64,000 nt of DNA from NCBI GenBank assembly GCA_965203795.1, contig OZ241915.1, positions 1 through 64,000 on the forward strand. Reading direction: 5' to 3'. This document shows positions 17,737-26,987 of this stretch, one piece after another. Each line of letters starts with the position of its first letter. Positions within the stretch are counted from its first letter, which is position 1. Source of the DNA: CBDBBY01 sp965203795. Its GTDB lineage: Bacteria > Pseudomonadota > Alphaproteobacteria > Rhodobacterales > Rhodobacteraceae. A program made the translations under genes and the position numbers. Below the pieces are notes generated by a model. That model had not been told where the DNA came from. It saw only the letters and a list, made by a program, of their open reading frames with translations, and did not search any database.

Positions 17737-19107
17737 ATGGGCCATGTCGCCGTCCTTGACGTAGGGAAGACCAACACCAAGGCGGTTCTCGTTGATCCGT
17801 CCGACCTGTCGGAACTCGAGGTGCTGCGCATCGCAAGCCCGTCTTCCGAAGGGCCGCCTTACCTGCATTTCGACACCGAACGGATTTGGCGCTTCGCGCT
17901 GTCGGCCCTGTCGGAATTCGCGGCGAAGTCGCAGGTCGAGGCGGTCTGCGCGACCACCCATGGAGCCGCGGCTGCGCTGGTCGACGAAAACGGCGATCTC
18001 GTTCTGCCGGTGCTCGACTACATGGACAAGGGGCCGGACGAGCTGGCTTCCGACTACGACGCGCTGCGTCCGTCGTTCACGGAAACCGGGACGCCGCGCC
18101 TTCCGGCAGGGCTGAATCTCGGGGCGCAGCTGTTCTGGCTGGGTCGGCGATTCCCGGATGCCTTCCGGCGCGCCCGCTGGATTCTTCCGTATCCCCAGTA
18201 CTGGAGCATGCGGCTATCGGGCGTGCCGTCCGCGGACGTGACCATGCTCGGAGCGCACTCAGATCTTTGGCTGCCAAGCCGAGACCGGCTCTCAAGGCTC
18301 GCGGAAGAAGAAGGCTGGGATCGCATGATTCCGGATGTGCGAATGCCCGACACCCGGCTCGGTCCCGTCAGCAGGCAAGTGTCCGAAGTGACAGGACTGG
18401 ATCCCGAAACGCAGGTACTGTGCGGAATCCACGATTCAAACGCTTCGCTTGTGCCCCACATCGTTGCAAGGCCGCCGCCGTTCACTGTGGTTTCCACCGG
18501 GACGTGGGTCATAACGATGTCTCTCGGCGGCAGGAAAATTAAGCTGGAGGAAGCCCGCGACACGCTGGTCAACGTGAACTGCCTCGGCGAGTCCGTGCCG
18601 TCCGCCCGGTTCATGGGCGGCCGCGAATTCGAGATGCTTGTGTCCGACCCGGACATTGCTGCCGGAAACGACATCGCGCTCGACGTGGCCCGCCGCCGCT
18701 TGGCGGTGCTCCCGACGATTACGGAGGGCTGCGGGCCGTTTCCGGGGCGGCCAGTGGGAAGGATCGGCATCGGCGCCGAAGATCCAGCCCGCCGACTTGT
18801 AGGAATCTCCTACTACCTTGCGATGATGTCGGCGGAATGCGTGGCGGTCACCGGCGGCGACGGCCCGGTCATCGTCGAAGGGCCGATGGCGGGGAACCGG
18901 CATTTCCTCGATCTTTTGTCGGTCGCTGTGCCCCGCCCCGTGATCAAGCGTCCCGGCGGCACCGGCACCGCCGCGGGGGCGGCGCTGCTGGCGTCGGCCG
19001 ATAGGTCGGCCGCGTACGCGATCAGCGATGAAACCCACCAGCCCGATCCGGAACTTGTGGATCCGTTGAAGCGCTACGCGGAATTCTGGCGCGCAACTGT
19101 AGCTTGA
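17737..19107 (+). CDS. FGGY-family carbohydrate kinase
   Basis: 456-residue sugar kinase. The N-terminal phosphate-binding motif is VLDVGKTNTKAVLVD; GVPSADVTMLGAHSDLW is the mid-protein substrate region; the ATP-binding C-terminal half has VVSTGTWV, VIVEGPMAGN and GGTGTAAGAALLA. The overall pattern is closest to rhamnulokinase/L-fuculokinase-like members, but the sugar cannot be told from sequence alone and no sugar isomerase or aldolase is adjacent. The ATG at 17737 is preferred over the GTG at 17728. It lies 180 bp after rpmE. Confidence 0.87.
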   Translation: MGHVAVLDVGKTNTKAVLVDPSDLSELEVLRIASPSSEGPPYLHFDTERIWRFALSALSEFAAKSQVEAVCATTHGAAAALVDENGDLVLPVLDYMDKGPDELASDYDALRPSFTETGTPRLPAGLNLGAQLFWLGRRFPDAFRRARWILPYPQYWSMRLSGVPSADVTMLGAHSDLWLPSRDRLSRLAEEEGWDRMIPDVRMPDTRLGPVSRQVSEVTGLDPETQVLCGIHDSNASLVPHIVARPPPFTVVSTGTWVITMSLGGRKIKLEEARDTLVNVNCLGESVPSARFMGGREFEMLVSDPDIAAGNDIALDVARRRLAVLPTITEGCGPFPGRPVGRIGIGAEDPARRLVGISYYLAMMSAECVAVTGGDGPVIVEGPMAGNRHFLDLLSVAVPRPVIKRPGGTGTAAGAALLASADRSAAYAISDETHQPDPELVDPLKRYAEFWRATVA

Positions 19108-19185
19108 TGTTGCCAGATTGGACCGCGGATGCACTTGCCAAGATAGCGCATTCGGCGCACGAGATTCTTCGCAAGCGTGTCGAAA

Positions 19186-19677
19186 TTAAGCGAGAAACGG
19201 ATCGAACTCCAATATTCGATATAATGCAGAATCGTCGATGCAACATACATCAAACATCGCGCAAACATCCGGAATCTTTCTATTTGCCCGCCGCCGACCT
19301 GGTTGAGAAGTTTCCTTCGTTACAATCGCTACGTCATCCCGTTCAATAGCATACGCGATCAGATGCGCATCCATCCCGATAAGTCTAATTTCTTGCTCCG
19401 ACAAATTCTCTCCATATCCTTCCCGAAGCACCCTTTCGACGCAATCCTGCGACACTTCCTCGTTGAAAACTAGACAGTTCTTTATATCACGCTGACTGAT
19501 CCATCGCTTCAGATCGTCACTTCCGTCCAAGATTTCGAAAATAATCTGAATCGGCAAAAAGATCTTTCGCTGATTTGCATTGTCAACAATCCACTGCCGG
19601 TAACGTTCAACTTGATTTATCGAACGGAATTTGCTTTCTGCAAAAATAAGCACATTTGCATCCAACAAGAAAACCAT
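19186..19677 (-). CDS. PIN-domain protein (DUF4411 type), probable toxin
   Basis: 163-residue PIN-like protein: FLLDANVLIFAES gives the first acidic residue, FEILDGSDDL the second and GMDAHLIAYA the third, with VAIVTKE near the end, matching the DUF4411 layout. PIN toxins are RNases. I place the start at 19677, where MVFLLDANV begins; the longer frame overlaps the upstream gene. It lies 10 bp downstream of the Xre/ImmA-like gene, an arrangement known from toxin-antitoxin-like pairs. Base composition is much more AT-rich than the flanking kinase and serA, suggesting transfer. Confidence 0.75.
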   Translation of the reverse strand: MVFLLDANVLIFAESKFRSINQVERYRQWIVDNANQRKIFLPIQIIFEILDGSDDLKRWISQRDIKNCLVFNEEVSQDCVERVLREGYGENLSEQEIRLIGMDAHLIAYAIERDDVAIVTKETSQPGRRRANRKIPDVCAMFDVCCIDDSALYRILEFDPFLA

Positions 19678-19687
19678 CCCAATGAAA

Positions 19688-20746
19688 TTATGAAGTCTTG
19701 TCTGCGCTTGCCATAAGCACTTTATCAACACCACCTACCTTTACACCAAGCAATCTCGCTGCATCGGTATAACGCAGATCACCCGACTCCACGCCGCGTT
19801 TAACCAATTCAATTAACGGATTGCCAACGTTTGCGCGTTTCGCAACGAAGTATGCCGACTCGCCTTTTCCGTTTCCTCGCTGTTGTCCGCGAATTCTCTG
19901 ACCGCTATCCTCTACAAATCGGAATTGAGCGGCAGAAAAGATCTCGTTGGCGACATGATCGCAAAATTCTTTGGTTCTCATTTCATTGCCACCTATGTTG
20001 CCTTGACTTGGATTTCGCCAAATTTCAACCGAACCAAGGCAAATACGGGCTAATCCATGAAATAATGTGAATGCACGTTCGTGTTCTGAGTCGTTCGAAT
20101 TAATTACGACTATCGGCGCTACTTTATCCGCGATGGATATGCCGCTAAATACATGGCTTTCAAGCTTATAGTTTCCAGTTTCGAAGTATCCGGCCATAAG
20201 CACAAAAATCCGATTATTTTCACATCGACCTTTAATCTCTTGATAGAGTGTTCGCCCCTGAATGCTTTCCTGGCAATAACTCGGTATTTGATCAAGATCA
20301 AACCGGTCCATTACCTTGCTCGCGGCGCAATTCACTGTGTCGTCAAGACTAATTAATTGGACAAAGTTCACAGGAGAGCTTTCGTTGAAGCTGTCCAGCA
20401 AATCTTTCAAAATCTCATGACGTGCTAGCAAATTTTTTAAATAAATTCTTAATCGAGTGCGTTCCAACTTTGAAAGCTGATCATTAGCAATCCGAAAGGT
20501 TGCCATCATGTCTTTGCTTTTGTCAATCGGTAGATTCTTTAGGTAAAATATTAGTTCCGATGTCCCGTATTTTTCCGCAATTTGGTGCAGTTGCATCTTG
20601 GTTGGCCAAATTTCGCCCTTTTCAAATTTGTCCAGCCTGTCGGACGAGAAATCAAAGAATTCTGCTGCTTGGTCGAGGGATAAATCAAGGTTTTCACGAG
20701 CCCGACGAAGCATATCAGGGTTATGATTTTGCGCAAGGCTGCCCAT
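19688..20746 (-). CDS. Xre-family regulator fused to a degenerate ImmA/IrrE peptidase domain
   Basis: 352 residues. An N-terminal helix-turn-helix (LDLSLDQAAEFFDFSSDRLDKFEKGEIWPT, residues about 18-50, quoted in parts as LDLSLDQAAEFF and RLDKFEKGE) is followed by a COG2856-like domain. The zinc motif of this family, usually HELAH in FTLFHELAH, reads FTLFHGLAR: the catalytic Glu and the second His are lost, so protease activity is unlikely. DNA binding could remain. It is transcribed just ahead of the PIN gene and likely represses and neutralises it. AT-rich relative to the neighbours. Confidence 0.75.
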   Translation of the reverse strand: MGSLAQNHNPDMLRRARENLDLSLDQAAEFFDFSSDRLDKFEKGEIWPTKMQLHQIAEKYGTSELIFYLKNLPIDKSKDMMATFRIANDQLSKLERTRLRIYLKNLLARHEILKDLLDSFNESSPVNFVQLISLDDTVNCAASKVMDRFDLDQIPSYCQESIQGRTLYQEIKGRCENNRIFVLMAGYFETGNYKLESHVFSGISIADKVAPIVVINSNDSEHERAFTLFHGLARICLGSVEIWRNPSQGNIGGNEMRTKEFCDHVANEIFSAAQFRFVEDSGQRIRGQQRGNGKGESAYFVAKRANVGNPLIELVKRGVESGDLRYTDAARLLGVKVGGVDKVLMASADKTS

Positions 20747-20953
20747 AGCGTTTAGGCCCGCGATTTACGAGGGCATCTGAAAATCATGCTGTTTATTGCG
20801 CTATTGGCCAACTTCTATGTTCCACGCACTTGCGATGCGAAGCGCAATGTCGCCGATTGACGTTCGATCATGGTGGCACTCTTTGCATCCAGCGAGTGCG
20901 GGAAGTCAAGAGGCTTATGGTTTGGGCAGTGCTTCAAGCGCTACCCGTTTGGC

Positions 20954-22558
20954 CTAAGCTTCGTTCCCGACATCGAATTCCAAAGGCCGCACCTGGTTGA
21001 ACCGCCCGGTCTCGCGGAGGGCGTCGCAGATCGACGGATCCGCCGGGCTGTCGATGGAAAGCAAAGCGATTGCGTTCTTTCCGGCCTTGGACCTGCCCAG
21101 ATTGAAATTGGCGATGTTGACGCCCTTGTCGCCTAGGGTCGTGCCCAGAACGCCCACGATCCCGGGAACGTCCGTGTTCGTGGTGTACAGCATGTGGCGG
21201 CTTACCTCGGCGTCGATGTTGATGCCCTTGATCTGGATGAACCGGGGCCGCCCGTCGGAAAACACCGTCCCCGCGATCGACCGCTCCCGCTGCTCCGTTG
21301 CGACGTTCAGCTTGATGTAGGCTTCGAAGACGCCGGACTTCGGCTGCGTGGTTGTCGACAGCTTTATCCCGCGCTCCTTGGCCGTTAGTTCGGCCGACAC
21401 CATGTTCACGTCCGGATTGGACGGCCTGAGTATGCCCGCGGCAATCGCCGCGCTGAGCGCGTTCGTGTTCATCGTGGCGACCGTGCCGTCGTACAGCACG
21501 TTCACCGACTTGATTGGCTCGTCCGTCATCTGCCCGACGAACGCGCCGAGATGGCCTGCAAGAGTTATCCACGGAATCAGCCGCTTCGATTCCTCGGCGC
21601 TGATCGACGGCATGTTGAGCGCATTGGTCACCGCGCCCCGGAGCAGATAGTCCGACATCTGCTCCGCGATCTGCTGGGCGACCTTCTCTTGAGCCTCGGT
21701 CGTCGAAGCGCCTAGATGAGGGGTCGCAACAACCTGGTCCAGCTCCAGAAGCGGATTGTTGACCGGAGGCTCTAATTCGAACACGTCCAGCGCGGCGCTG
21801 GCAATGTGGCCTGATCGGATCGCGTCGGCGAGCGCCGCCTCGTCAACAATGCCTCCGCGTGCGCAGTTGATGATGCGCGCGCCCTTCTTCATCCGGGCGA
21901 TCGCCCGCGCGTTGATGATGCCCTTCGTCTTGGGCGTAAGCGGCACGTGCAGCGTCAGGAAATCCGCACGCTCAAGGAGCTCCTCGAGTTCCGTCTTTTC
22001 CACGCCCAGACGCTGGGCCCGTTCGGCGCTCAGGAACGGGTCGTAGCAGACGACCTTCATGGACAGTCCAAGCGCGCGGCTGCAGACCGCGGTGCCGATG
22101 TTGCCGCAGCCGATCACGCCGAGCGTCTTTCCGAACAACTCCACGCCGGTGAACCGCGACTTTTCCCATTTGCCTGCGCGCGTTGACGCGTTCGCCTCGG
22201 GGATCTGCCGGGCCGACGACATCATGAGGGCGATTGCATGCTCGGCCGTCGTGATCGCGTTTCCATAAGGCGTGTTCATCACGATCACGCCGTTCCGGGT
22301 CGCCGACTTCACATCAATGTTGTCCACGCCGATGCCTGCCCTGCCGACGACCTTCAGTTTTTCCGCCCGGTCCAGCAGCTTTTCCGTCACCTTCGTCGCC
22401 GATCGGACGGCCAGCCCGTCGAACTCGCTGATCGCTTCCGCCAGCTTCAGCTTGTCCTTGCCGAGTTCCGGATCGAAGTGCACATCGACGCCCCGGTCCC
22501 GGAATATCCCGATGGCGGTCTCGGACAATTTGTCCGACACAAGTACTTTGGGCTTCAT
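20954..22558 (-). CDS. serA: D-3-phosphoglycerate dehydrogenase
   Basis: First step of serine synthesis, oxidising 3-phosphoglycerate with NAD. 534 residues: VGRAGIGVDNID, the NAD-binding GKTLGVIGCGNIGTAV, the catalytic ARGGIVDEAAL and DVFELEPP, an intervening domain from about residue 320, and a C-terminal ACT domain (TDVPGIVGVLGTTLGDKGVN) for serine feedback. Start at 22558 (MKPKVLVSD) after an AGGA box; the open frame runs 33 codons further but is not conserved-looking. It follows serC by 38 bp on the same strand, so the two form an operon. Confidence 0.96.
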   Translation of the reverse strand: MKPKVLVSDKLSETAIGIFRDRGVDVHFDPELGKDKLKLAEAISEFDGLAVRSATKVTEKLLDRAEKLKVVGRAGIGVDNIDVKSATRNGVIVMNTPYGNAITTAEHAIALMMSSARQIPEANASTRAGKWEKSRFTGVELFGKTLGVIGCGNIGTAVCSRALGLSMKVVCYDPFLSAERAQRLGVEKTELEELLERADFLTLHVPLTPKTKGIINARAIARMKKGARIINCARGGIVDEAALADAIRSGHIASAALDVFELEPPVNNPLLELDQVVATPHLGASTTEAQEKVAQQIAEQMSDYLLRGAVTNALNMPSISAEESKRLIPWITLAGHLGAFVGQMTDEPIKSVNVLYDGTVATMNTNALSAAIAAGILRPSNPDVNMVSAELTAKERGIKLSTTTQPKSGVFEAYIKLNVATEQRERSIAGTVFSDGRPRFIQIKGINIDAEVSRHMLYTTNTDVPGIVGVLGTTLGDKGVNIANFNLGRSKAGKNAIALLSIDSPADPSICDALRETGRFNQVRPLEFDVGNEA

Positions 22559-22596
22559 GGCTGTTTCCTGATCGTGGCGCTTTGGATGGAGGATTC

Positions 22597-23760
22597 CTAA
22601 GCCTGCGCGTGCTGTCCGTCTTCGGCGGAAAGGGTTTCGAACGCCCACTCGATCCATGGCAGAAGGGCTTCGATATCGCTGTTTTCAACGGTTGCGCCGC
22701 ACCAGATGCGCAAGCCCGGAGGCGCGTCGCGGTACGACGCGATATCGAACGCCACGCCTTCCTTTTCGAGCCGAGCTGCGACCGCCTTGGCGAATCCGGC
22801 CGGATCCGCAATCCGGCCGCTGCCAAACCTGAGGCACACGCTCGTGTTCGAGCGGGTCGACGGCGCTTCCGCCAGATAGTCAATCCAGTCTCTGCGGCTG
22901 ACGAACCGGTCGACCGACCTGGCGTTGGCGTCGGCTCGGGCGGTCAACGTCGGTAGCCCGCCGATGGAGCGTGCCCATTCGAGCGCGACGAGGTAGTCCT
23001 CCACGCAGAGCATCGAGGGCGTGTTGACGGTGGAGCCCTTGAACACGGCCTCGTTCAGCTTGCCCGACCTCGTGAGCCTGAACAGCTTCGGGATCGGCCA
23101 AGGGGGAGTCCAAGAAGCCAGGCGTTCAGCGGATCTGGGCGAAAGCACGAGCATGCCGTGCGCGGCCTCGCCGCCAAGCGCCTTCTGCCAGGAGAAGGTC
23201 GTTGCGTCGAGCTTGGACCACGGAAGATCGACCGCGAACGCGGCTGACGTCGCATCGCAAATCGAGAGTCCGCCGCGATCATCGGGAATGAAGTCGCCGT
23301 CAGGAACGCGGACTCCGCTGGTCGTGCCGTTCCAAGCGAAAACGACATCCTTGTCGAAATCCACAGCGGCAAGATCCGGCAGCTTGCCGTAGTCCGCGGA
23401 ACGGACCTCGCAAGGGATCTTCAGCTGGGAAACCACATCGGTAGCCCAGTCCTTGCCGAACGACTCCCACGCAAGCACTTCCGCCGGACGCTGCCCGAGC
23501 AGCGACCAGAGGGCCATCTCCATGGCGCCCGTATCCGAGCCGGGCACGATGCCGATCCGGTAGTCCGCGGGAATGCCGAGCAAGTCCCGGGTTTCCTCAA
23601 TGGCTGCTGTGATCCTGGACTTGGGGACGGCGGCGCGGTGGGAGCGTCCCAGCTGGGCTTCGGAAAGCTTCCCGAGTTCCCATCCGGGCGGCTTCGGACA
23701 GGGGCCCGAAGAGAATCGCGGGTTCGCCGGTCGAACGGCCGGACGCGGAAATTCCGCCAT
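22597..23760 (-). CDS. serC: Phosphoserine aminotransferase
   Basis: Second step of serine synthesis, transferring an amino group from glutamate to 3-phosphohydroxypyruvate. 387 residues of the alphaproteobacterial SerC type: NPRFSSGPCPKPPGW at the start, LGRSHRA, PGSDTGAMEMALWSLLG and the PLP lysine region TTFSWQKALGGEAAHGM. Start at 23760, where GGAAGGA is 6 bases upstream and lies inside a small hairpin (see leader). The much longer open frame upstream is antisense to serB and not coding. Confidence 0.95.
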   Translation of the reverse strand: MAEFPRPAVRPANPRFSSGPCPKPPGWELGKLSEAQLGRSHRAAVPKSRITAAIEETRDLLGIPADYRIGIVPGSDTGAMEMALWSLLGQRPAEVLAWESFGKDWATDVVSQLKIPCEVRSADYGKLPDLAAVDFDKDVVFAWNGTTSGVRVPDGDFIPDDRGGLSICDATSAAFAVDLPWSKLDATTFSWQKALGGEAAHGMLVLSPRSAERLASWTPPWPIPKLFRLTRSGKLNEAVFKGSTVNTPSMLCVEDYLVALEWARSIGGLPTLTARADANARSVDRFVSRRDWIDYLAEAPSTRSNTSVCLRFGSGRIADPAGFAKAVAARLEKEGVAFDIASYRDAPPGLRIWCGATVENSDIEALLPWIEWAFETLSAEDGQHAQA

Positions 23761-23815
23761 GATATCCTTCCAGATATGCGCTTCTCGTTGGGGAGAAGTG
23801 TCCCGACGCGGCGCA
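23761..23815 (-). ncRNA. serC-type leader RNA (two hairpins ahead of serC)
   Basis: Directly before the serC ATG, read on the minus strand, there are two adjacent hairpins: CTTCTC/GAGAAG with the loop CCCAAC, then ATATC/GATAT with the loop TGGAAG. The second holds the Shine-Dalgarno bases and ends one base before ATG. A conserved motif of two short hairpins immediately upstream of serC is known from alphaproteobacteria (the serC motif). Its ligand is not established. Sequestration of the ribosome-binding site suggests translational control. Assignment to the named motif is from memory of its architecture, not a covariance search. Confidence 0.6.
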
Positions 23816-24004
23816 TATTCAACTTGCTGGTTCCACGCAAGCAGGGAACTCGGTCGCCCCGTCGACTGCCTACGATGCCGAACATGAGGCACAGAGTCGG
23901 ATGCGCATGCCGCTCGGGGTCGGCGATTGGCGTTGCAAAGCCGATGTTCATGTCCAATGAGTGCGGCTTTGGCGGAACGATGATCAGGCGTGCGGAGTGG
24001 CGAC

Positions 24005-24883
24005 ATGGATTCCATGCTGACGGCAGTGATGATCGGCGGCTCCGGGCTGGATGCCAGCGACATCCGCCGGGCGCGGGCCGCATGCGACGGCTCCGAGCCC
24101 GTATGGCTTTCCCCGGGCGTCGCCGCCGAATTCGAATTCTCCGGCGGAGCGGCTGATCTGGATTCCGTGCGGGAAGAATTGGCGCGGCGGCGGGTCGACT
24201 TCGCAGTGCTTCCGTCCAAGGGGCGCAGGAAGCGGCTGCTGGTTGCCGACATGGACTCGACCGTCATCAAGCAGGAATGCATTGACGAGCTGGCAGCCGA
24301 GGCGGGTGTCGGGCAGCGGGTCGCGGCGATAACGTCGAAAGCGATGAACGGCGAAATCGAATTCGAGGACGCTGTCCGCGAGAGGGTCGGCCTTCTCGCG
24401 GGAATGTCTGAGGCCGCAATCGAAAAAGTCTGGCGCGAACGGGTCGCGTTCACTCCGGGAGCGGCGGCGCTGGTCGCGACCATGCGCGCCGCGGGAGCAC
24501 ATACGGTTCTGATATCGGGCGGCTTCACGGATTTCACGGGCAGGGTGGCCGAGCGCTTGGGATTCCACGAGCACAGTGCGAACAAGCTGTTGAGGGAAGA
24601 CGGCAGACTAACAGGGGAAGTGGGCAGGCCGATACTGGGGCGGGACGCGAAGCGGACGCTGCTCCTTGAGCTTCTGGACCGGCTGAATCTGGAGCCGAAC
24701 GATGCGATGGCCGTGGGCGATGGTTCGAACGATGTGGCCATGCTGAAGCTTGCGGGCTGCGGCGTGGCGTTCCGTGCCAAGCCGATCGTCAAGCGCCAGA
24801 GCGATACGAAGCTGGATTTTGCGGATTTGACCGGGCTGCTTTACCTGCAAGGGTTCAAATGCAGCGAATTCGTCGATCCCTGA
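24005..24883 (+). CDS. serB: Phosphoserine phosphatase
   Basis: Last step of serine synthesis. HAD-family enzyme of about 292 residues: an N-terminal ACT-like region, then the nucleophile motif LLVADMDSTVIKQECIDELA (about residue 82), motif II LISGGFT and motifs III/IV with GDGSNDVAML. Start at the ATG at 24005 (alternative 24014). It is transcribed divergently from serC-serA across a 244-bp region, so all three serine genes sit together but in two transcripts. Confidence 0.95.
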   Translation: MDSMLTAVMIGGSGLDASDIRRARAACDGSEPVWLSPGVAAEFEFSGGAADLDSVREELARRRVDFAVLPSKGRRKRLLVADMDSTVIKQECIDELAAEAGVGQRVAAITSKAMNGEIEFEDAVRERVGLLAGMSEAAIEKVWRERVAFTPGAAALVATMRAAGAHTVLISGGFTDFTGRVAERLGFHEHSANKLLREDGRLTGEVGRPILGRDAKRTLLLELLDRLNLEPNDAMAVGDGSNDVAMLKLAGCGVAFRAKPIVKRQSDTKLDFADLTGLLYLQGFKCSEFVDP

Positions 24884-24990
24884 TTTTGCCGCCCGGCGGG
24901 CCGAGAGCCATCGGCGGATTTGATGCTGTCGGCTGCTCGCTGCGCTCGCCGTAGAGCCGGTTTTCTTCGGCGTACCCGGATCGCGGGTTC

Positions 24991-25016
24991 GCTCGCTGCG
25001 TCAAATCGCAGCGAGC
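24991..25016. terminator. Perfect hairpin around the pckA stop codon
   Basis: Two exact 10-bp arms, 24991-25000 and 25007-25016, with the loop TCAAAT. The loop contains the pckA stop codon (TGA on the minus strand, 25003-25001). serB and pckA converge here with a 117-bp gap. No U tract follows on either strand, so it may act as an mRNA-end stabiliser or a Rho-dependent or bidirectional end rather than a classical terminator. Confidence 0.5.
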
Positions 25017-26566
25017 GTCCGGTCGTTCTCTTCAAACAGTTCCGCCAGCCGCGCGGCAGCGGCGTCGTATTCCCCGGGATCGCTCCAAGTCGACCTCGGC
25101 CAGAGGATTTCAGACGGCGCGCCCGGTGCCGACAAGGGCACCTCCAAGCCGAAGTTCGCGTCGGTCCTGCATTCAGCCTTGGCCAAGTTCCCGTCCAAGG
25201 CCGCCTTGACGAGCGCCCTTGTCGTGCCGAGTGCGATTCTGGACCCGCTCCCGTATCCGCCTCCGATCCAGCCTGTATTGACCAGCCAGCAGCGGGGGCC
25301 GTGCGCGTCGATCTTCGCGCGGAACAGATCTCCGTACGCTTGAGGCTTGAGAGGAAGGAACGGATGCCCGAAGCAAGGCGAAAACACCGGCTGCACGCCC
25401 GCCGCGCCGCGTTCTGTGCCGCTGATCCTCGAAGTGAAGCCGGCCAGGAAGTGCCGGACGGCCTGGTCGGGCGTGAGGCGCGAAATCGCAGGAAGCACGC
25501 CGAACGAATCGCAAGTCAGCATGAATACGTTCGTGGGGTGTCCGGCCCTGCCTGTCGCGGACGCGAACGGAATCGCGTCGAGGGGATAGGCGCAGCGGCC
25601 GTTCTCAGTCAGGGTTCCGTCTGCGAAATCCAGCCTCCGCGTCGTCGGGTCGTACGCGACGTTCTCCACAACCGTGCCGAACATCGAGGTCGTCGCATGG
25701 ATGTGCGGTTCGGCTTCGGCGCTGAGGCCGAAGGTCTTCGCGTAGCAGCCGCCTTCGAAATTGAATACGCCGCTGTCCGACCATCCGTGCTCGTCGTCCC
25801 CGATCAGCGTCCTGCCGGGATCGGCTGAGAGCGTGGTCTTTCCGGTTCCGGAGAGTCCGAAGAACAGCGCGGAGTCGTCCGGGTGTCCGATCGCGTGGTT
25901 CGCGGCGCAATGCATAGGCAGGACGCCTTTTGCCGGCAGCAGAAGGTTGAGCACGGTGAACACGGACTTCTTGATTTCCCCGGCGTAGCCAGTGCCGCCG
26001 ATCAGAACGGTTCGGTCGGGAACGCTGATCGCGATCACGGTTTCCGAAACGCATCCGTGCCGCGCGGGGTCCGCCATGAATCCGGGGCAGCACAGGATGG
26101 TCCATTCGGGTTCGAATGAACCGGTGCCCGATTTGGCGTCGTCGCGAAGCAGGTGCCGGATGAACAATGCCTGCCATGCAAGCTCGCAAACGACGCGCAC
26201 ATTGAGCCTGAACTGCGGGTCGGCGCAGGCGTTCAGATTCTGCGAGACTGGATTCCGGCCGGACAGGTAGGCGAGCATGTCCGTGCGGAGGCAGCTGAAC
26301 GCCTCCGGCGCCATCCGCTTCTGGTGCTTCCACCAGATCGCGTCGGACCGGGCCTCGTCCGCCACCATGAACTTGTCCTGCGCGGAGCGCCCGGTCTTTT
26401 TTCCCGTGAAAGCGAGCACGGCGCCGCCCAATCCGACATCGCACTCACCCTGCGCTGCGGCTTGCTGCAGCAGCCTCGCGACAGCGGCCTCGCCGCTTGA
26501 TTTGATCGACTCACTATCCGCCAGCGGCAATCGGCCGCCCGCCGGTCCGGCGCCTGTTCCAGTCAT
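25001..26566 (-). CDS. pckA: Phosphoenolpyruvate carboxykinase (ATP)
   Basis: Converts oxaloacetate to PEP in gluconeogenesis. 521 residues: TGRSAQDKFMV, the oxaloacetate-site GGTGYAGEIKKSVFT, the kinase-1 P-loop GLSGTGKTTLSADP with IGDDEHGW, and NTGWIGGGYGSGSRI. These are the ATP-dependent (not GTP) family signatures. Start at 26566 (MTGTGAG). A perfect hairpin spans its stop codon. The neighbours are unrelated serine genes on one side and a remnant-rich region on the other. Confidence 0.96.
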   Translation of the reverse strand: MTGTGAGPAGGRLPLADSESIKSSGEAAVARLLQQAAAQGECDVGLGGAVLAFTGKKTGRSAQDKFMVADEARSDAIWWKHQKRMAPEAFSCLRTDMLAYLSGRNPVSQNLNACADPQFRLNVRVVCELAWQALFIRHLLRDDAKSGTGSFEPEWTILCCPGFMADPARHGCVSETVIAISVPDRTVLIGGTGYAGEIKKSVFTVLNLLLPAKGVLPMHCAANHAIGHPDDSALFFGLSGTGKTTLSADPGRTLIGDDEHGWSDSGVFNFEGGCYAKTFGLSAEAEPHIHATTSMFGTVVENVAYDPTTRRLDFADGTLTENGRCAYPLDAIPFASATGRAGHPTNVFMLTCDSFGVLPAISRLTPDQAVRHFLAGFTSRISGTERGAAGVQPVFSPCFGHPFLPLKPQAYGDLFRAKIDAHGPRCWLVNTGWIGGGYGSGSRIALGTTRALVKAALDGNLAKAECRTDANFGLEVPLSAPGAPSEILWPRSTWSDPGEYDAAAARLAELFEENDRTLAAI

Positions 26567-26987
26567 GATGCGTTGCCCGCTTGTCGATGCGGTCGCCGAC
26601 GGAGCGGCGCCTGTGCGCCCATAACACACGGACCGGCCCGCGCTAAACGAAACATTTGGAAACTGGGCCGGATCTACCCAAGCGCGTCCAAAGGGCTATG
26701 CGCCGGGATGGAATTCCGACCAGGCAGGGTCGGGTCGCCGAACGGCGCGACCCTGAGCGGAAATGCTGCCAACTGGCATCATTTTCTGGTCCGGTCCGCC
26801 GATGATCCTTGAATGCGTCCGTGCGCGGATGGGGACGCGGTCCGGGTTCCGTCTTACAGATTACCGTTGCACGCGAACCACTGCCCGATCCCTGTCTGTT
26901 CTTGATTGCGCCCTAGCGCGGGCGCGTGTCTGCCTGCGCATTCAAGGCGTTGCGCCTTGACCGAGGTTTGCTGGCGGCAAGTAGGGT
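26567..26987. other. Gene-poor region upstream of pckA, with one strong hairpin
   Basis: No convincing gene. A strong inverted repeat lies at 26725-26755: CAGGGTCG pairs with CGACCCTG and an inner GCC/GGC closes a GAAC loop. It is not followed by a T run on the plus strand. The pckA promoter should lie at the left of this region. Confidence 0.4.

Noticed and set aside
22597..24792. 731-codon frame including serC
   Set aside because: The part upstream of 23760 is antisense to serB and lacks SerC features; the start at 23760 has the ribosome-binding site and leader.
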